Positions 11,433-23,036 of a stretch of DNA of 64,000 bases are shown piece by piece. Both the position numbers and the translations under genes were made by a program. The DNA is taken from contig OX388344.1 in NCBI GenBank assembly GCA_947579665.1, forward strand, positions 13,014,346 to 13,078,345, read 5' to 3'. The stretch is from Sympetrum striolatum (taxonomy: Eukaryota > Arthropoda > Insecta > Odonata > Libellulidae). Each line of letters starts with the position of its first letter. Position 1 is the stretch's first letter. Under the pieces are notes generated by a model. It did no database searches and was not told the origin of the DNA. It saw only the letters and a list, made by a program, of their open reading frames with translations.

Positions 11433-12515
11433 TACGAGTAAAATGTTGCTTGCATACTGCAAGCAGATCGACAACACTAATTTCTTGTCGGCATCATATC
11501 GGGACGGCCCTCAATAGAAAATAAAAAGGGATTGAAAAAGTTCTTAAAATTCGCTGCAATTTAATCGTCTGGCATCGAACCTAGGCCTTCATGGTGAACG
11601 TAATATGCGGCACAACAGAAAATCACCATCTCTTACTATCTGTGAAAATTCAAGCAGAAATATTGGCTCCAACTGCCTCAAACGACGTCCTACTTTTCAA
11701 TAATGTAAATGGCACTCTGGATTCGAACCAAGTACGATCTAGTAAATCTAAAATATGTTTTTGAAATTCATCTATGTTCTCTATCTATAAACCTAATTTC
11801 ATGTTTTAATATTATTGGGAAGGGGTTCAAAAAAATTCCTAAGAATCGGATAATTTACTGATTGTAGAGACGCCTGGTGTCGAACCCAGGAAATATTGTT
11901 AATTGGGAATGCACATTATGACTTATAAGTACTTCATCTTATATTATGCAAAGTTTGAAGTCGATATCATGCCGGGAAGTACCTAAAACCTTTTTCCGTT
12001 ATCTCCATAATAAATGCATTGAGGAATGTAAATGGCTCTCTGGGATCGAACCAAGGACCATCAGCGAATATGTAAAATTTGATTATGAAATATATTTAGG
12101 ATCTCCAACTTCATGCCGAATTTCAAGTTTCCATGTCATCGGGAAGGGGTCCAAAAAAAATCTAAAAAATCACCACAATGCATTTTAAACGGCCGATTTT
12201 TGCCTCGACCTAGCATCGAACCCAGGATATTTTCCGTAACACTCATTTATGTTTTCGATAGATCATGACCATATATATCGGCTCCTTGAGTTTTATGTCC
12301 CTAACTATCCGGCAAGTATTTTTTAAAAATTCCCGAAAATCAACGCAATGCATTTAAATGGGAAAAATCGGGACTTTGGGGCCCTCTGGGATCGAACCCA
12401 TGACACTGAGGTTCAAAATCACAATTTTTCTGGTGGTTACACGATATGGCCAATACGTCGTAAAAATTTCAAGCCGATGACGCTTGTGGTTTAGGCTGTG
12501 AATTAGTATCCTATC
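11433..12515 (-). repeat. Block 8
   Basis: Six monomers, type I end. The m6 motif is CTCTGGGATCGAACCC, m4-like rather than the usual GGAATC. It is the last block of the first minus-strand run. Confidence 0.9.
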
Positions 12516-12595
12516 TATATACCTATCTATCTATTATATATAGATGCGTCTCCGGATTCATTCATGTATATACCTATATAGATAGATAGATAGAT
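12516..12595. repeat. Inversion junction 1, tail-to-tail
   Basis: CTAT repeats, one linker (GCGTCTCCGGATTCATTCAT), then TAGA repeats. Type I ends of blocks 8 and 9 face each other, so the junction is a palindrome centred near 12555. Confidence 0.8.
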
Positions 12596-13626
12596 AGGAT
12601 ATTAATTCACAGCCTAAACCACAAGCGTGATTGACTTGAAATTTTTACGGCGTATTGGCCATAACGTACAACCACCAGAAAAAATGCGATTTTGAACCTC
12701 AGTGTCATAGGTTCGATTCCAGAGGGCCCCAAAGTCGCGATTTTCTCCATAAGGTTACATGGTGAGGATTTTCGAAAATTTTTTTTGTGCCCTTCCCGGA
12801 AAGATAGAGAACTGAAACTCAAGGGATCGCTAGAAGCCGTGCAGATCTAAAGGAAACATTAAAGACATCGGCCGTTTAAAATGCATTGTGGCGATTTTTA
12901 AGATTTTTTTTGGACCCTTTTCCGATGGCATAGAAACTTGAAATTCGGTATGAGGTTAGATATCATAAAAATATATCATAATCAAATTTTACATATTCGC
13001 TGATGGTCCTTGGTTCGATCCCAGAGGGACATTTAAATTCCTCAATGCATTTCTTACGGAGATAACGGAAACAAATTTTAGGTACTTCCCGGCACGATAT
13101 CGACTTCAAACTTTGCATGTAGAAAGATCAAGTCCATACAAATCAAACAGTGCATTCACAGCTATCAATGTGTCCTGGGTTCGACACTAGGTGTCTCTGA
13201 AATCAGAAGTTGATCCGATTTTTAGGAATTATTTTGAAACCTTTGCCAATAATACAGACACTTCAAATTCAGCATATAGATAGAGATCATAAATAAATTT
13301 CAGAAACGTTTTTTAGGTTTCCAATATCGTCCTTGGTTCGAATCCAGAGAGCCATTAAATTCATGAAAATTAGAACGTCTTTTGAGGCAGTTGTACCCAT
13401 ATTTCTGCTTGAATTTTCACACATAGTTAGAGATGGTGATCCTCTATTCTGCTGCATAGTAAGTTCACAGTAATGACCCGGGTTCGATGCCAGACGATGG
13501 AATTTCAGCGAATTTTAGGAAAAATTTCAATCCATTTTTTTCTTTTGATGACCGTCCCGATATGATGCCGACATGAAAATAGTGTTGTCGATCTGCTTGC
13601 AGTATGCAAGCAACATTTTACTCGTA
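12596..13626 (+). repeat. Block 9, m5 motif deleted
   Basis: Type I end at left, hairpin at right. Compared with block 45, about 55 bp with the m5 motif is missing (AAAGACATC joins GGCCGTTTAAAATGC near 12870). Remaining motifs lie near 12713, 13014, 13170, 13337 and 13482. Confidence 0.87.
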
Positions 13627-13681
13627 TATATATATGAATGAATCCGGAGAAGCATCTATATATAATAGATATATATATATA

Positions 13682-14759
13682 GAGGATACAAACTCACAGG
13701 CTAAACCACTAGCGTCAATGGCTTGAAATTTTTACGACATATTGGCCATAACGTATAACCTCCAGAAAAATTGCGATTTTGAACCTCAGTGTCATGGGTT
13801 CGATTCCAGAGGGCCCCAAAGTCCCGATTTTTCCCGTTTAAATGCATTGCTTTGATTTTCGGGAATTTTAAAAAAATACTTTCCGGATAGGTAGAGAATC
13901 AAAACTCAAGGAGCCTTTATATATGGTCATGATCTATCGAAAACATAAATGAATTTTTCGGAAAATATCCTGGGTTCGAAGCTAGGTCAAGGCAAAAATC
14001 GGCCGTTTAAAATGCATTGTGAATACTTTTAAGATTTTTTTTGGACCCTTTCCCGATGGCATGGAAACTTGAAATTCAGCATGGAGTTCGAGATCATAAA
14101 TATATTTCATAATCAAATTTTACATGTTCGCTGATGGTTCTTGGTTCGATCCCAGAGAGCAATTTACATTCCTCAATTCATTTCTTATGGAGATAACAGT
14201 AAAAGAATTTAGGCACTTCCCGGCATGATATCGACTTCAAACTTTGTATGAAATAAGATGGAGTCCTAATAAATCATACTGTGCATTCACAGCTACCAAT
14301 ATTTCCTGGGTTCGACACCAGGCGTCTCTACAATCAGTAAATTATCTGATTTTTAAGAATTAATTTAAACCCCTTCCCAATAATATTAAAACATGAAATT
14401 AGGCATATAGATAGAGAACAATGATTCATTTGAAAAACATGTTTTAGATTTCCTAGATCGTCCTTGGTTCGAATCCAGAGAGCCATTTACATTATTGAAA
14501 AATTGAACGTCATTTGAGGCAGTTGGAGCCAATATTTCTGCTTGAATTTTCACACATAGTAAGAGATGGTGATATTCTGTGGTGCTGCATAGTAGGTTCA
14601 CCAGGAAGGCCTAGGTTCGATGACAAACGATTAAATTGCAGCGAATTTTAAGAATATTTTCAATCCCTTTTTTTTATTTGAGGGCCGTCCCGATATGATG
14701 CCGACATGAAATTAGTGTTGTCGATCTGCTTGCAGTATGCAAGCTACATTTTACTCGTA
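13682..14759 (+). repeat. Block 10
   Basis: Complete 1078-bp block, type I end. The m5 motif reads GGGTTCGAAGCTAGG. m1 belongs to the TTAAATTGCAGCG lineage. Confidence 0.9.
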
Positions 14760-14820
14760 TCATCTATTATATATAGATGCTTCTCCGGATTCATTCATAT
14801 ATATATCTATATAGATAGAT
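14760..14820. repeat. Linker and TAGA repeat
   Basis: TATTATATATAGATG, GCTTCTCCGGATTCATTC, an AT run and TAGATAGATAGG between two head-to-tail blocks. Confidence 0.75.
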
Positions 14821-15899
14821 AGGATACAAATTCACAGCCTAAACTACAAGCGTCATTGATCTGAAATTATTATGACATATTGGCCATAACGTGAAACCCC
14901 CAGGAAAAAAGAGACTTTGATCCTCAGTGTCATAGGTTCGATTCCAGAGGGCCCAAAAGTCCCGATTTTTCCCGTTTAAATGAATTTCCGTGATTTTCGG
15001 GAATTTAAAAAAAATACTTTCCGGATAGGTAGAGATATAAAACTCAAGGAGCCTATATATATGGTAATGATCTAACGAAATCATAAATGTGTTTTACGGA
15101 AAATATCCTAAGTTCGATGCTAGGTCGAGGCAAAAATCGGCCGTTTAAAATGCAATGTGGCGAGTCTTAAGATTTTTTTTGGACCCTTTCCCGATGGCAT
15201 GGATACCTGAAATTCGGCATGAGGTTGGAGATCATGAATTTATTTCATAATCAAATTTTTCGTATTCGCTGATGGTCCTTGGTTCGATCCCAGAGGGCCA
15301 TTTACATTCCTCAATGCATTTCTTATGGAGATAACGGAGACAAATATTAGGTACTTCCCGGCATGATATCGATTTCAAACTTTGCACAAAATAAGATCAA
15401 GTCCTTTAAAATCATACTGTGCATTCACAGCGTAAATATATTTCCTGGGTTCGACACCAGGCGTCTCTTATATCAGTAGTTGATCCGATTTTTAATAATT
15501 ATTTTGAGCCCTATCCCAATAATATAGAAACTTGAAATTCGGCAAATAGATAGAGATCATAAATAACTTTCATGAACATGTTTTAGATTTCCAAGATCGT
15601 CCTTGGTTCGAATCCAGAGAGCCATTTACATTCCTGAAAAGTAGAACGTCGTTTGAGGCAGTTGTAGCCAATATTTCTGCTTGAATTTTAACACATAGTA
15701 AGAGATGGTGATTTTCTGTTGTGCTGCATAGTAAGCTTACCAGGAAGACCCGGGTTCGATGCCAGACGATTAAATTGCAGCGAATTTTAAGAATATTTTC
15801 AATACCTTTTTTTTGTTTTGAGGGCCGTCCCGATATGATGCCGACATGAAATTATTGTTGTCGATCTGCTTGCAGTATGCAAGCTACATTTTACTCGTA
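14821..15899 (+). repeat. Block 11
   Basis: Complete block, type I end, m6 of the CCCCCAGGAAAAAAG lineage. The inverted block 36 (45875-46962) is a close relative. Confidence 0.9.
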
Positions 15900-15991
15900 T
15901 GATATATGAATGAATCCGGATAAGCATCTATATATCTATTATATGTAGATGCTTCTCCAGATTCACTCATGATATACCCAGATACCCAGAT
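15900..15991. repeat. Inverted linker pair plus ATACCCAG repeat
   Basis: One linker in each sense around TATATATCTATTATATG, then ATACCCAGATACCCAG. This is the reverse complement of the octamer repeat beside other type I ends. Confidence 0.75.
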
Positions 15992-17071
15992 AGGATACTA
16001 ATTCACAGGCTAAACTACTGGCGTCATTGACTCGAAATTTTTACCACGTATTGGCCATAACGTGAAACCCCCAGGAAAAAAGCGACTTTGATCCTCAGTG
16101 TCATAGGTTCGATTCCAGAGGGGCCCAAAGTCCCGATTTTTCCCGTTTAAATGCATTACCGTGATTTTCGGGAATGAAAAAAAAAATACTTTCCGGATAG
16201 GTAGAGAAATAATACTCAAGGAGCCTATATATATGGTCATGATCTATCGATAACATAAATGAGTTTTACTGAAAATATCCTGGGTTCGATGCTAGGTCGA
16301 GGCAAAAATCGGCCGTTTAAAATGCATTGTGGCGAGTCTTAAGATTTTTTTTGGACCCTTTCCCGATGGCATGGAAACTTGAAATTCGGCATGGGTTTAG
16401 ATATCATAAATATATTTAATAATCAAATTTTACTAATTCGCTGATGGTCCTTGGTTCGATCCCAGAGAGCCATTTACATTCCTCAATGCATTTCTTATGG
16501 AGATAAAAGAAAAAAGTTTTAGGTACTTCCCGGCATGATATCGACTTCAAACTTTATATGAAATAAGATGAAGTCCTAATAAATCATACTGTGCATTCAC
16601 AGCTACCAATATGTCCTGGGTTCGACACCAGGCGTCTCTTCAATCAGTAAAATATCCGATATTTAAGAATTAATTTAAACCCCTTCCCAATAATATTAAA
16701 ACATGTAATTACGCATATAGATAGAGAACATAGAGACATTGTAAAAACATGTTTTATATTTCCTAGATCGTCCTTGGTTCAAATCCAGAGAGCCATTTAC
16801 AATATTGAAAAGAATGACGTCGTTTGAGGCAGTTGGAGCCAATATTTCTGCTTGAATTTTCACACATAGTAAAAGATGGTGATTTTCTGTTGTGCTGCAT
16901 AGTAGGTTCATCAGGAAGGCCTTGGTTCGATGCCAGACGATTAATTTGCAGCGAATTTTAGGAATATTTTCAATCCCTATTTTTTTCTTTTTAGGGCCGT
17001 CACGATATGATGCCGACATGAAATTAGTGTTGTCGATCTGCTTGCAGTATGCAAGCAACATTTTACTCGTA
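15992..17071 (+). repeat. Block 12
   Basis: Complete block, type I end. The m2 motif is GGTTCAAATCC, so its CpG is lost. m6 resembles that of block 36. Confidence 0.9.
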
Positions 17072-17129
17072 ATAGATATAGATGCTTCTCCGGATTCATT
17101 CATATATATAGCCATATAGCTATATGGAT

Positions 17130-18237
17130 AGGATACAAATTCACAGGCTAAACTACAAGGGTCATTGCCTTGAAATTTTTATGACGTATTGGCCATAAGG
17201 TGAAACCCCCAGGAAAAAAGCGACTTTGATCCTCAGTGCCATAAGTTCGATTCCAGAGGGCCCCAAAGTCCCGAATTTTCCCGTTTAAATCCATTGCCGA
17301 GATTTTCGGGAATTTTTATAAAATACTTTCCGGATAGGTAGAGAAATAAAACTCAAGGAGCGTATATTTATGGTCTTGGACTTTTGAAAACGTCAATGAC
17401 TTTCATAAAAAATATCCTGGGTTCGATGCTAGGACGATGCAAAGATCTCCCTTTTAAAATACATAGGAGCTGTTTTTCATTATTTTTTTGATGCATTTCT
17501 CGAAATAATAGGAAGTTCGTGCTTAGTCGGAAAGTGTAAGGTTACAATTGGTTTAAGAAAAAAATTTTCATAAGCCCGTACTATTCCTGGGTTCGATGCC
17601 AGAGCACATTAACATTTCTCTCATAAGGAATATAAGGGAAAAGTAAGACTTCGATTGAGGCAGTTGCAGCCAATATTTCTGCTTAAATTTTCTCACATAG
17701 TCAAAGAATAATATCTTCTATTATGTTGCATAGGAATTTTCACCAGAAAGACCCGGGTTCGATGCCGGGTGGTAAATATGTCTCCCGTTTAAATACATAG
17801 GGTTAGTATTTCATTATTTTTTTGATGCACTTATCGAAATGATATGAAGTTCGTGCTTGGCTGGAAGATGTATGGTTAAAACTGGTTTAAGAAAACAGTT
17901 TTCAGAAGACCCCAATATTCCTGGGTTCGATGCCAGACCACATTAACATTTCTCTCATAAGAAATATAAGGGAAAAGTAGGACGTCGTTTAATGCAGTTG
18001 CAGATAATCTTTCTGCTTGAATTTTCTCAGATAGTTAGAGATGGTGATTTTCTATTGTGCTGCATAGTAAGTATCACCTGGAAGACCCGGGTTCGATGCC
18101 AGGCGAATAAATTGCAGCGAATAATCAGAATATTTTCAATGCATTTTTTTTTCTTTTAACGGCATTCCCGATATGATGCCGACATGAAATTAGTGTTGTC
18201 GATCTGCTTGCAGTATGCAAGCTACATTTTACTCGTA
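17130..18237 (+). repeat. Block 13, N-class with type I end
   Basis: Motifs near 17250 (m6, AGTTCGATTCC), 17416, 17589, 17757, 17923 and 18090. The middle four have GGGTTCGATGCC. The monomer near 17757 has the perfect stem CCCGG/CCGGG around the motif. Confidence 0.9.
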
Positions 18238-18246
18238 TATAATAGA

Positions 18247-18450
18247 TACAAGTAAAATGTAGCTTGCATACTGCAAGCAGATCGGCAATACCAATTTCAT
18301 ATCGGCATCATATCGGGACGGTCCTCAAAAGAAAAAAAAAAAGGAATGAAATTTTTCTTAAAATTCGCTAAAATTTCATCGTCTGGCATCGCACCCGGGT
18401 CTTACTGGTGAACTTACTATGGAGCACAATAGAAGGTCACCATCTCTAAA
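18247..18450 (-). repeat. Block 14, truncated to hairpin and m1
   Basis: Hairpin head-to-head with block 13, then one m1 monomer with TCGCACCCGGG. It is cut at about 18450 by an AT run and meets the type II end of block 15. Confidence 0.85.
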
Positions 18451-18461
18451 TATATATATTG

Positions 18462-19550
18462 GGGATCAAAAGTTTAACCATGTTCCACAAGAATCAAAGA
18501 CTTGAAATTTTTACGACGTATTGGCCAGTACCTCCAGGAAAAAGCCGACATTGAACCTCGGTGTCATGGGTTCGATTCCAGAAGGCCTCAAAGTTGCGAT
18601 TTACTTCATAAGGATACATGGAGGCGATTTTCAAAAATTTTTAAATAATACTTCCCGGACAGGTAGAGAATCGAAATTCAAGGAGCTTACAGATATGGTC
18701 AAGAACTATTAAAAACATTAATGACTACTAATGAGAACGTCCTGGGTTTGATGCTAGGACGATGCAAATATCCCGCATTTAAAATGCATGGGGATAGTTT
18801 TTCATTAATTTTTTTGATGCACTTATCGGAATGTGGGGATTTTCTCGCTCTGCTAGAAGATATATATTAAGAATTTGTTTAAGAAAAAAAATTTCATAAG
18901 ACCGTACTATCCTTGGGTTCGATGCCAGAGCATATTAACTTTTCTCTCATAAGGAATATAAGGGAAAAGTAAGACGTCGTTTGAGGCAGTTGCAGCCAAT
19001 ATTTTTGCTTGAATTTTCACACATAGTTATAGATGGTTATCTTCTATTATGTTGGAAAGGAAGTATTACTAGAAAGGCCCAGGTTCGATGCCGGGCGGTA
19101 AATATGTCTCCCATTTAAAATACATTGGGTTAATATTTCATTATTTTTTTGATGCACTTATCGAAATGATAGGAAGTTCGTTTTACGGTAGAATATGTAT
19201 GGTAAGAATTGATTTAAGAAAAAAATTTTCATAAGACAGTACTATTCCTTGGTTCGATGCCAGAGCACATTAACATTTTTCTCATAAGGAATATAAGAGA
19301 AAAGTAGGACGTCGATTGAGGCAGTTGCAGCCAATATTTCTGCTTGAATTTTCACACATAGTTAGAGATGGTGATCTTCTATTGTGCTGCATAGTAAGTT
19401 CACCAGTAAGACCCGGGTTCGATGCTAGACGATGAAATTTCAGCGAATTTTAAGAAAAATTTCAATCCTTTTTTTTCTTTTGAGGACCGTCCCGATATGA
19501 AATTAGTGTTGTCCATCAGCTTGCAGTATGCAAGCTACATTTTACTGGTA
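18462..19550 (+). repeat. Block 15, N-class with type II end
   Basis: Begins GGGGATCAAAAGTTTAACC. Motifs lie near 18570, 18745 (GGTTTGATGC, decayed), 18917, 19082, 19252 and 19418. The last monomer keeps the GACGATGAAATTTCAGCG m1 lineage, so the block is a mosaic. The terminus reads ACTGGTA. Confidence 0.88.
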
Positions 19551-19606
19551 TATATATATCTATTATATATAGACGTTTCTCCGGATATACCTATATATAT
19601 ATAAGT
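19551..19606. repeat. Linker, TATACC variant
   Basis: TATTATATATAGACG, TTTCTCCGGATATACC and an AT run between head-to-head hairpin ends of blocks 15 and 16. This variant is the one usually found beside type II ends. Confidence 0.72.
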
Positions 19607-20718
19607 TACGAGTAAAATGTTGCTTGCATACTGAAGGAAATCGATAACACAAATTATTTGTCGGCATCACATAGAGTGCGTCCTCAAAAGAAAAAAAAAT
19701 GGATGGAAAATATTCCTAATTTCCGCTGCAAATTATTCGTCTGGCATCGAACCCAGGTCTTCCCGGTCATACTTACTATGCAGCACCATAGAAGATCACC
19801 ATCTGTAACTATGTGTGAAAATTCAAGTAGAAATATTAACTGTAACTGCCTCAAACGACGTCCTCCTTTTCCCTTATATTCCTTATAAGAGAAATTCTAA
19901 TGTGCTCTGGCATCGAACCCAGGAATATTACGGGCTTATAGAGATTTTTTTCTAAATTCGTTTCTTTTCATACATCTTCCAGCCAAGTATGAACTTCGTA
20001 TCATTTCGATAAGTGCATCAAAAAAATAATGAAATACTAACGCAATGTATTTTAAACGGGAGACATATTTGCCGCCCGGCATTGAACCCGGATCATTCTG
20101 GTAATACTTCCTATGCAACATAATAGAAGATCACTATCTCTAACTACGTGTGAAAACTCAAGCAGAAATATTGGCTGCAACCGCCTCAAACGACGACTTA
20201 CTTTTCCCTTATATTCCTTAAGAGAGAGAAATGTTAATGTGCTCTGGCATCGAACCCAGGAATAGTACGGGCTTAAGAAATTTTTTTTCTTAAACCAATT
20301 CTTAATATATATCTTCTAGCTGAGCGAAAAGTTCCTTACATTCCGGTAAGTGCATCAAAAAAATAAATGAAAAACTATCCCCATGCATTTTAAATGCGGG
20401 ATTTTTGTATCGTCCTAGCATCGAACCCAGGACGTTCTGATTAGTATTCATTAGTGTTTTAAATAGTTCTTGGCCATATCTGTAAGCTCCTCGAATTTTG
20501 ATTCGCTACCTGTTCGGGAAGTATTATTTAAAAACTATTGAAAATGGCCACCATGTATCCTTATAAAGAAAATCGGGACTTTGGGGCCTTCTGGAATCGA
20601 ACCCATGACACAAAAGTTCAATTTCGGATTTTTCCTGGAGGTTACACGTCATGGCCATAACGTCGTAAAAATTTCAAGTCGGTGGCAATTGTAGAACATG
20701 GTTAGACTTTTGATCCCC
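19607..20718 (-). repeat. Block 16, N-class with type II end
   Basis: The hairpin is damaged (GCTTGCATACTGAAGG). Six motifs follow, the third with ATTGAACCCGG. It pairs closely with blocks 19 and 44. Confidence 0.88.
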
Positions 20719-20767
20719 AGTGTATATCTCATATATATATACGCTTCTCCGGATATACCTATACATA

Positions 20768-21848
20768 TACGAGTAAAATGTAGCTTGCATACTGCAAGCA
20801 GATCGACAACACTAATTTCATGTCGGCATCATATCGGAACGGCCCTCAAAAGAAAAAAAGGGATTGAAAATATTCTTAAAATTTGCTGCAATTTATTCGT
20901 CTGGCAGCGAACCTACGGCTTCCCGGTGAGCCTACTATGCAGCACAACAGAAAAATACCATCTCTTACTATGTGTGAAAATTCAAGCAGAAATATTGGCT
21001 CCAACTTCCTCAAACGACGTTCTATTTTCAATAATGTAAATGGCTCTCTGAATTCGAACCAAGGACGATCTAGGAAATCTAAAACATGCTTTTCAAATGA
21101 ATCAATGATCTCTATCTATATGCCTAATTTCATGTTTTAATATTATTGGGAAGGGGTTTAAATTAATTCTTAAATATCGGATATTTTACTGATTGTAGAG
21201 ACGCCTGGTGTTTAACCAAGGAAATATTGGTAGCTGTAAATGCACAGTATGATTTATTAGAACTTCATCTTGTTTCAAACAAAGTTTAAAGTCGATATCA
21301 TGCCGGAAAGTACCTAAAACTTAATTCTGTTATCTCCATAAGAAATGCATTGAGGAATGTAAACGGCTCTCTGGGATCGAACCAAGGACCATCAGCGAAT
21401 ATGTAAAATTTGATTACGAAATATATTTATGATCTCCAACTCCATGCCGAATTTCAAGTTTCCATGCCATCGGGAAAGGGTCGAAAAAAAATCTTAAAAA
21501 TCGCCACAATGCATTTTAAACGGCCGATTTTTGCCTTGCCCTGGCATCGAACCCAGGTTATTTTCCGTAAAACTCATTTATGTTTTCGATAGATCATGAC
21601 CATATATAAAGGCTCCTAGTGTTTCGATTCTCTACCTATCCGGGAAGTATTTTTTAAAAATTCCCGAAAATCACGGCAATGCATTTAAACGGGAAAAATC
21701 GGGACTTTGGGGCCCTCTGGAATCGAACCTATGACACTGAGGATGAAAATCACAATTTTTCTGGCGGTTAATTGTTATGGCCAATACGCAGTAAAAATTT
21801 GAACTCAATCACGCTTGTGGTTTAGGCTGTGAATTTGTATCCTATCTA
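20768..21848 (-). repeat. Block 17
   Basis: Complete block, type I end. Motifs lie near 20905 (AGCGAACC), 21055, 21212 (TTTAACC), 21377, 21546 and 21722. It is a useful exemplar for aligning m1-m6 because all shared segments are visible in order. Confidence 0.9.
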
Positions 21849-21917
21849 TCTATATACCTATCTATATATATGAATGAATCCGGAGAAGCATCTATCTATT
21901 ATATCTATATCTATTAT
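21849..21917. repeat. CTAT microsatellite and linker
   Basis: CTATCTATATACC repeats, GAATCCGGAGAAGC and CTATTATATC between head-to-tail blocks. Confidence 0.7.
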
Positions 21918-23000
21918 ATACGAGTAAAATGTAGCTTGCATACTGCAAGCAGATCGACAACACTAATTTCATAACGGCATTATATCGGGACGGTCCCGGA
22001 AAGGAAAAAAAGGATTAAAAATTTTCTTAAAATTCGCTTCAATTTAATCGTCTGGTATCGAACCCGGGTCTTTTTGGTGAAATTTCTATGCAGCACATCA
22101 GAAGATCATCTTCTCTAAATACGTGTGAAAATTTAAGCAGAAATATTGGCTGCAACTGCCTCAAACGAAGACCTACTTTTCACGAATGTTAATAGCTCTC
22201 TGGATTCGAACCAAGGACGATCTAGGAAATATAAAATGTGTTTTCGAAATGTATTTATAAGTTCTATATATATGCCGAATTTCAAGTTTTAATATTATTG
22301 GGAAGGGGTTCAAAATAATTCTTAAAAATCGGATCAGTGACTGATTGTAGAGACGCCTGGTGTCGAACCCTGGACGTATTAGAAGCTGTAAATGCACAAA
22401 ATGACTTGCTAGGACTTGATCTAGTTTCATACAAAGTTTGAAGTCGATATCATACCGGGAAGTACCTAAAATGTGTTTCCGTTATTCCCATAAGAAATGC
22501 ATTGTGGAGTGCAAATGGCCCTCTGGGATCGAACCAAGGACCCTCAGCGAATATGTAAAATTTGCTTATGAAATATATTTATGATTTCTAACCCTAAGCC
22601 AAATTTCAAGTTTCCATGCCATCGGGAAAGGGACCAAAAAAAATCTTAAAATTCGCCACAACGCATTTTAAACGGCCGATTTTTGCCCCGACCTAGAATC
22701 AAACCCAGGAAATTTTCCTTAAAACTCATTTATGTTTTCGGTAGATCATGGTAAAAAATATAGATAGGCTGCTTGAGTTTTTATTCTCTACCTATCCGGG
22801 AAGTATTTTTTTTTTATTCCCGAAAATCAAAGCAATGCATTTAAACGGGAAAAATCGGGATTTGGGGCCCTCTGGAATCGAACCCATGACACCGAGGTTC
22901 AAAATCGCAATTTTTCTGGAGGTTATACGTTATGGCCAATATGTCGTAAAAATTTCAAGCCATTGACGCGAGTGGTTTAGCCTGTGACTTTGTATCCTCT
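21918..23000 (-). repeat. Block 18, copy of block 2/3 type
   Basis: Complete block with type I end and the same m1-m4 signature as blocks 2 and 3, 16 kb away. The m5 motif has AATCAAACC. Confidence 0.9.
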
Positions 23001-23036
23001 CTATATATCTATTATATATAGATATATATATATATA

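Noticed and set aside
4396..12515. CRISPR array suspected from regular spacing of an 18-bp palindromic motif
   Set aside because: The intervals are homologous monomers, not unique spacers. The motif varies and the sequence is eukaryotic.
12541..12600. Telomere-like or functional microsatellite
   Set aside because: The TAGA/CTAT runs are short, variable and always placed between blocks. No TTAGG or TTAGGG arrays were seen.
16696..17115. Longest open frames (about 139-140 codons), also at 41160-41579 and 58490-58912
   Set aside because: They run across m1-m2 or m4-m6 of the repeat, have no domain, and homologous blocks carry stops at different places. This is not coding conservation.
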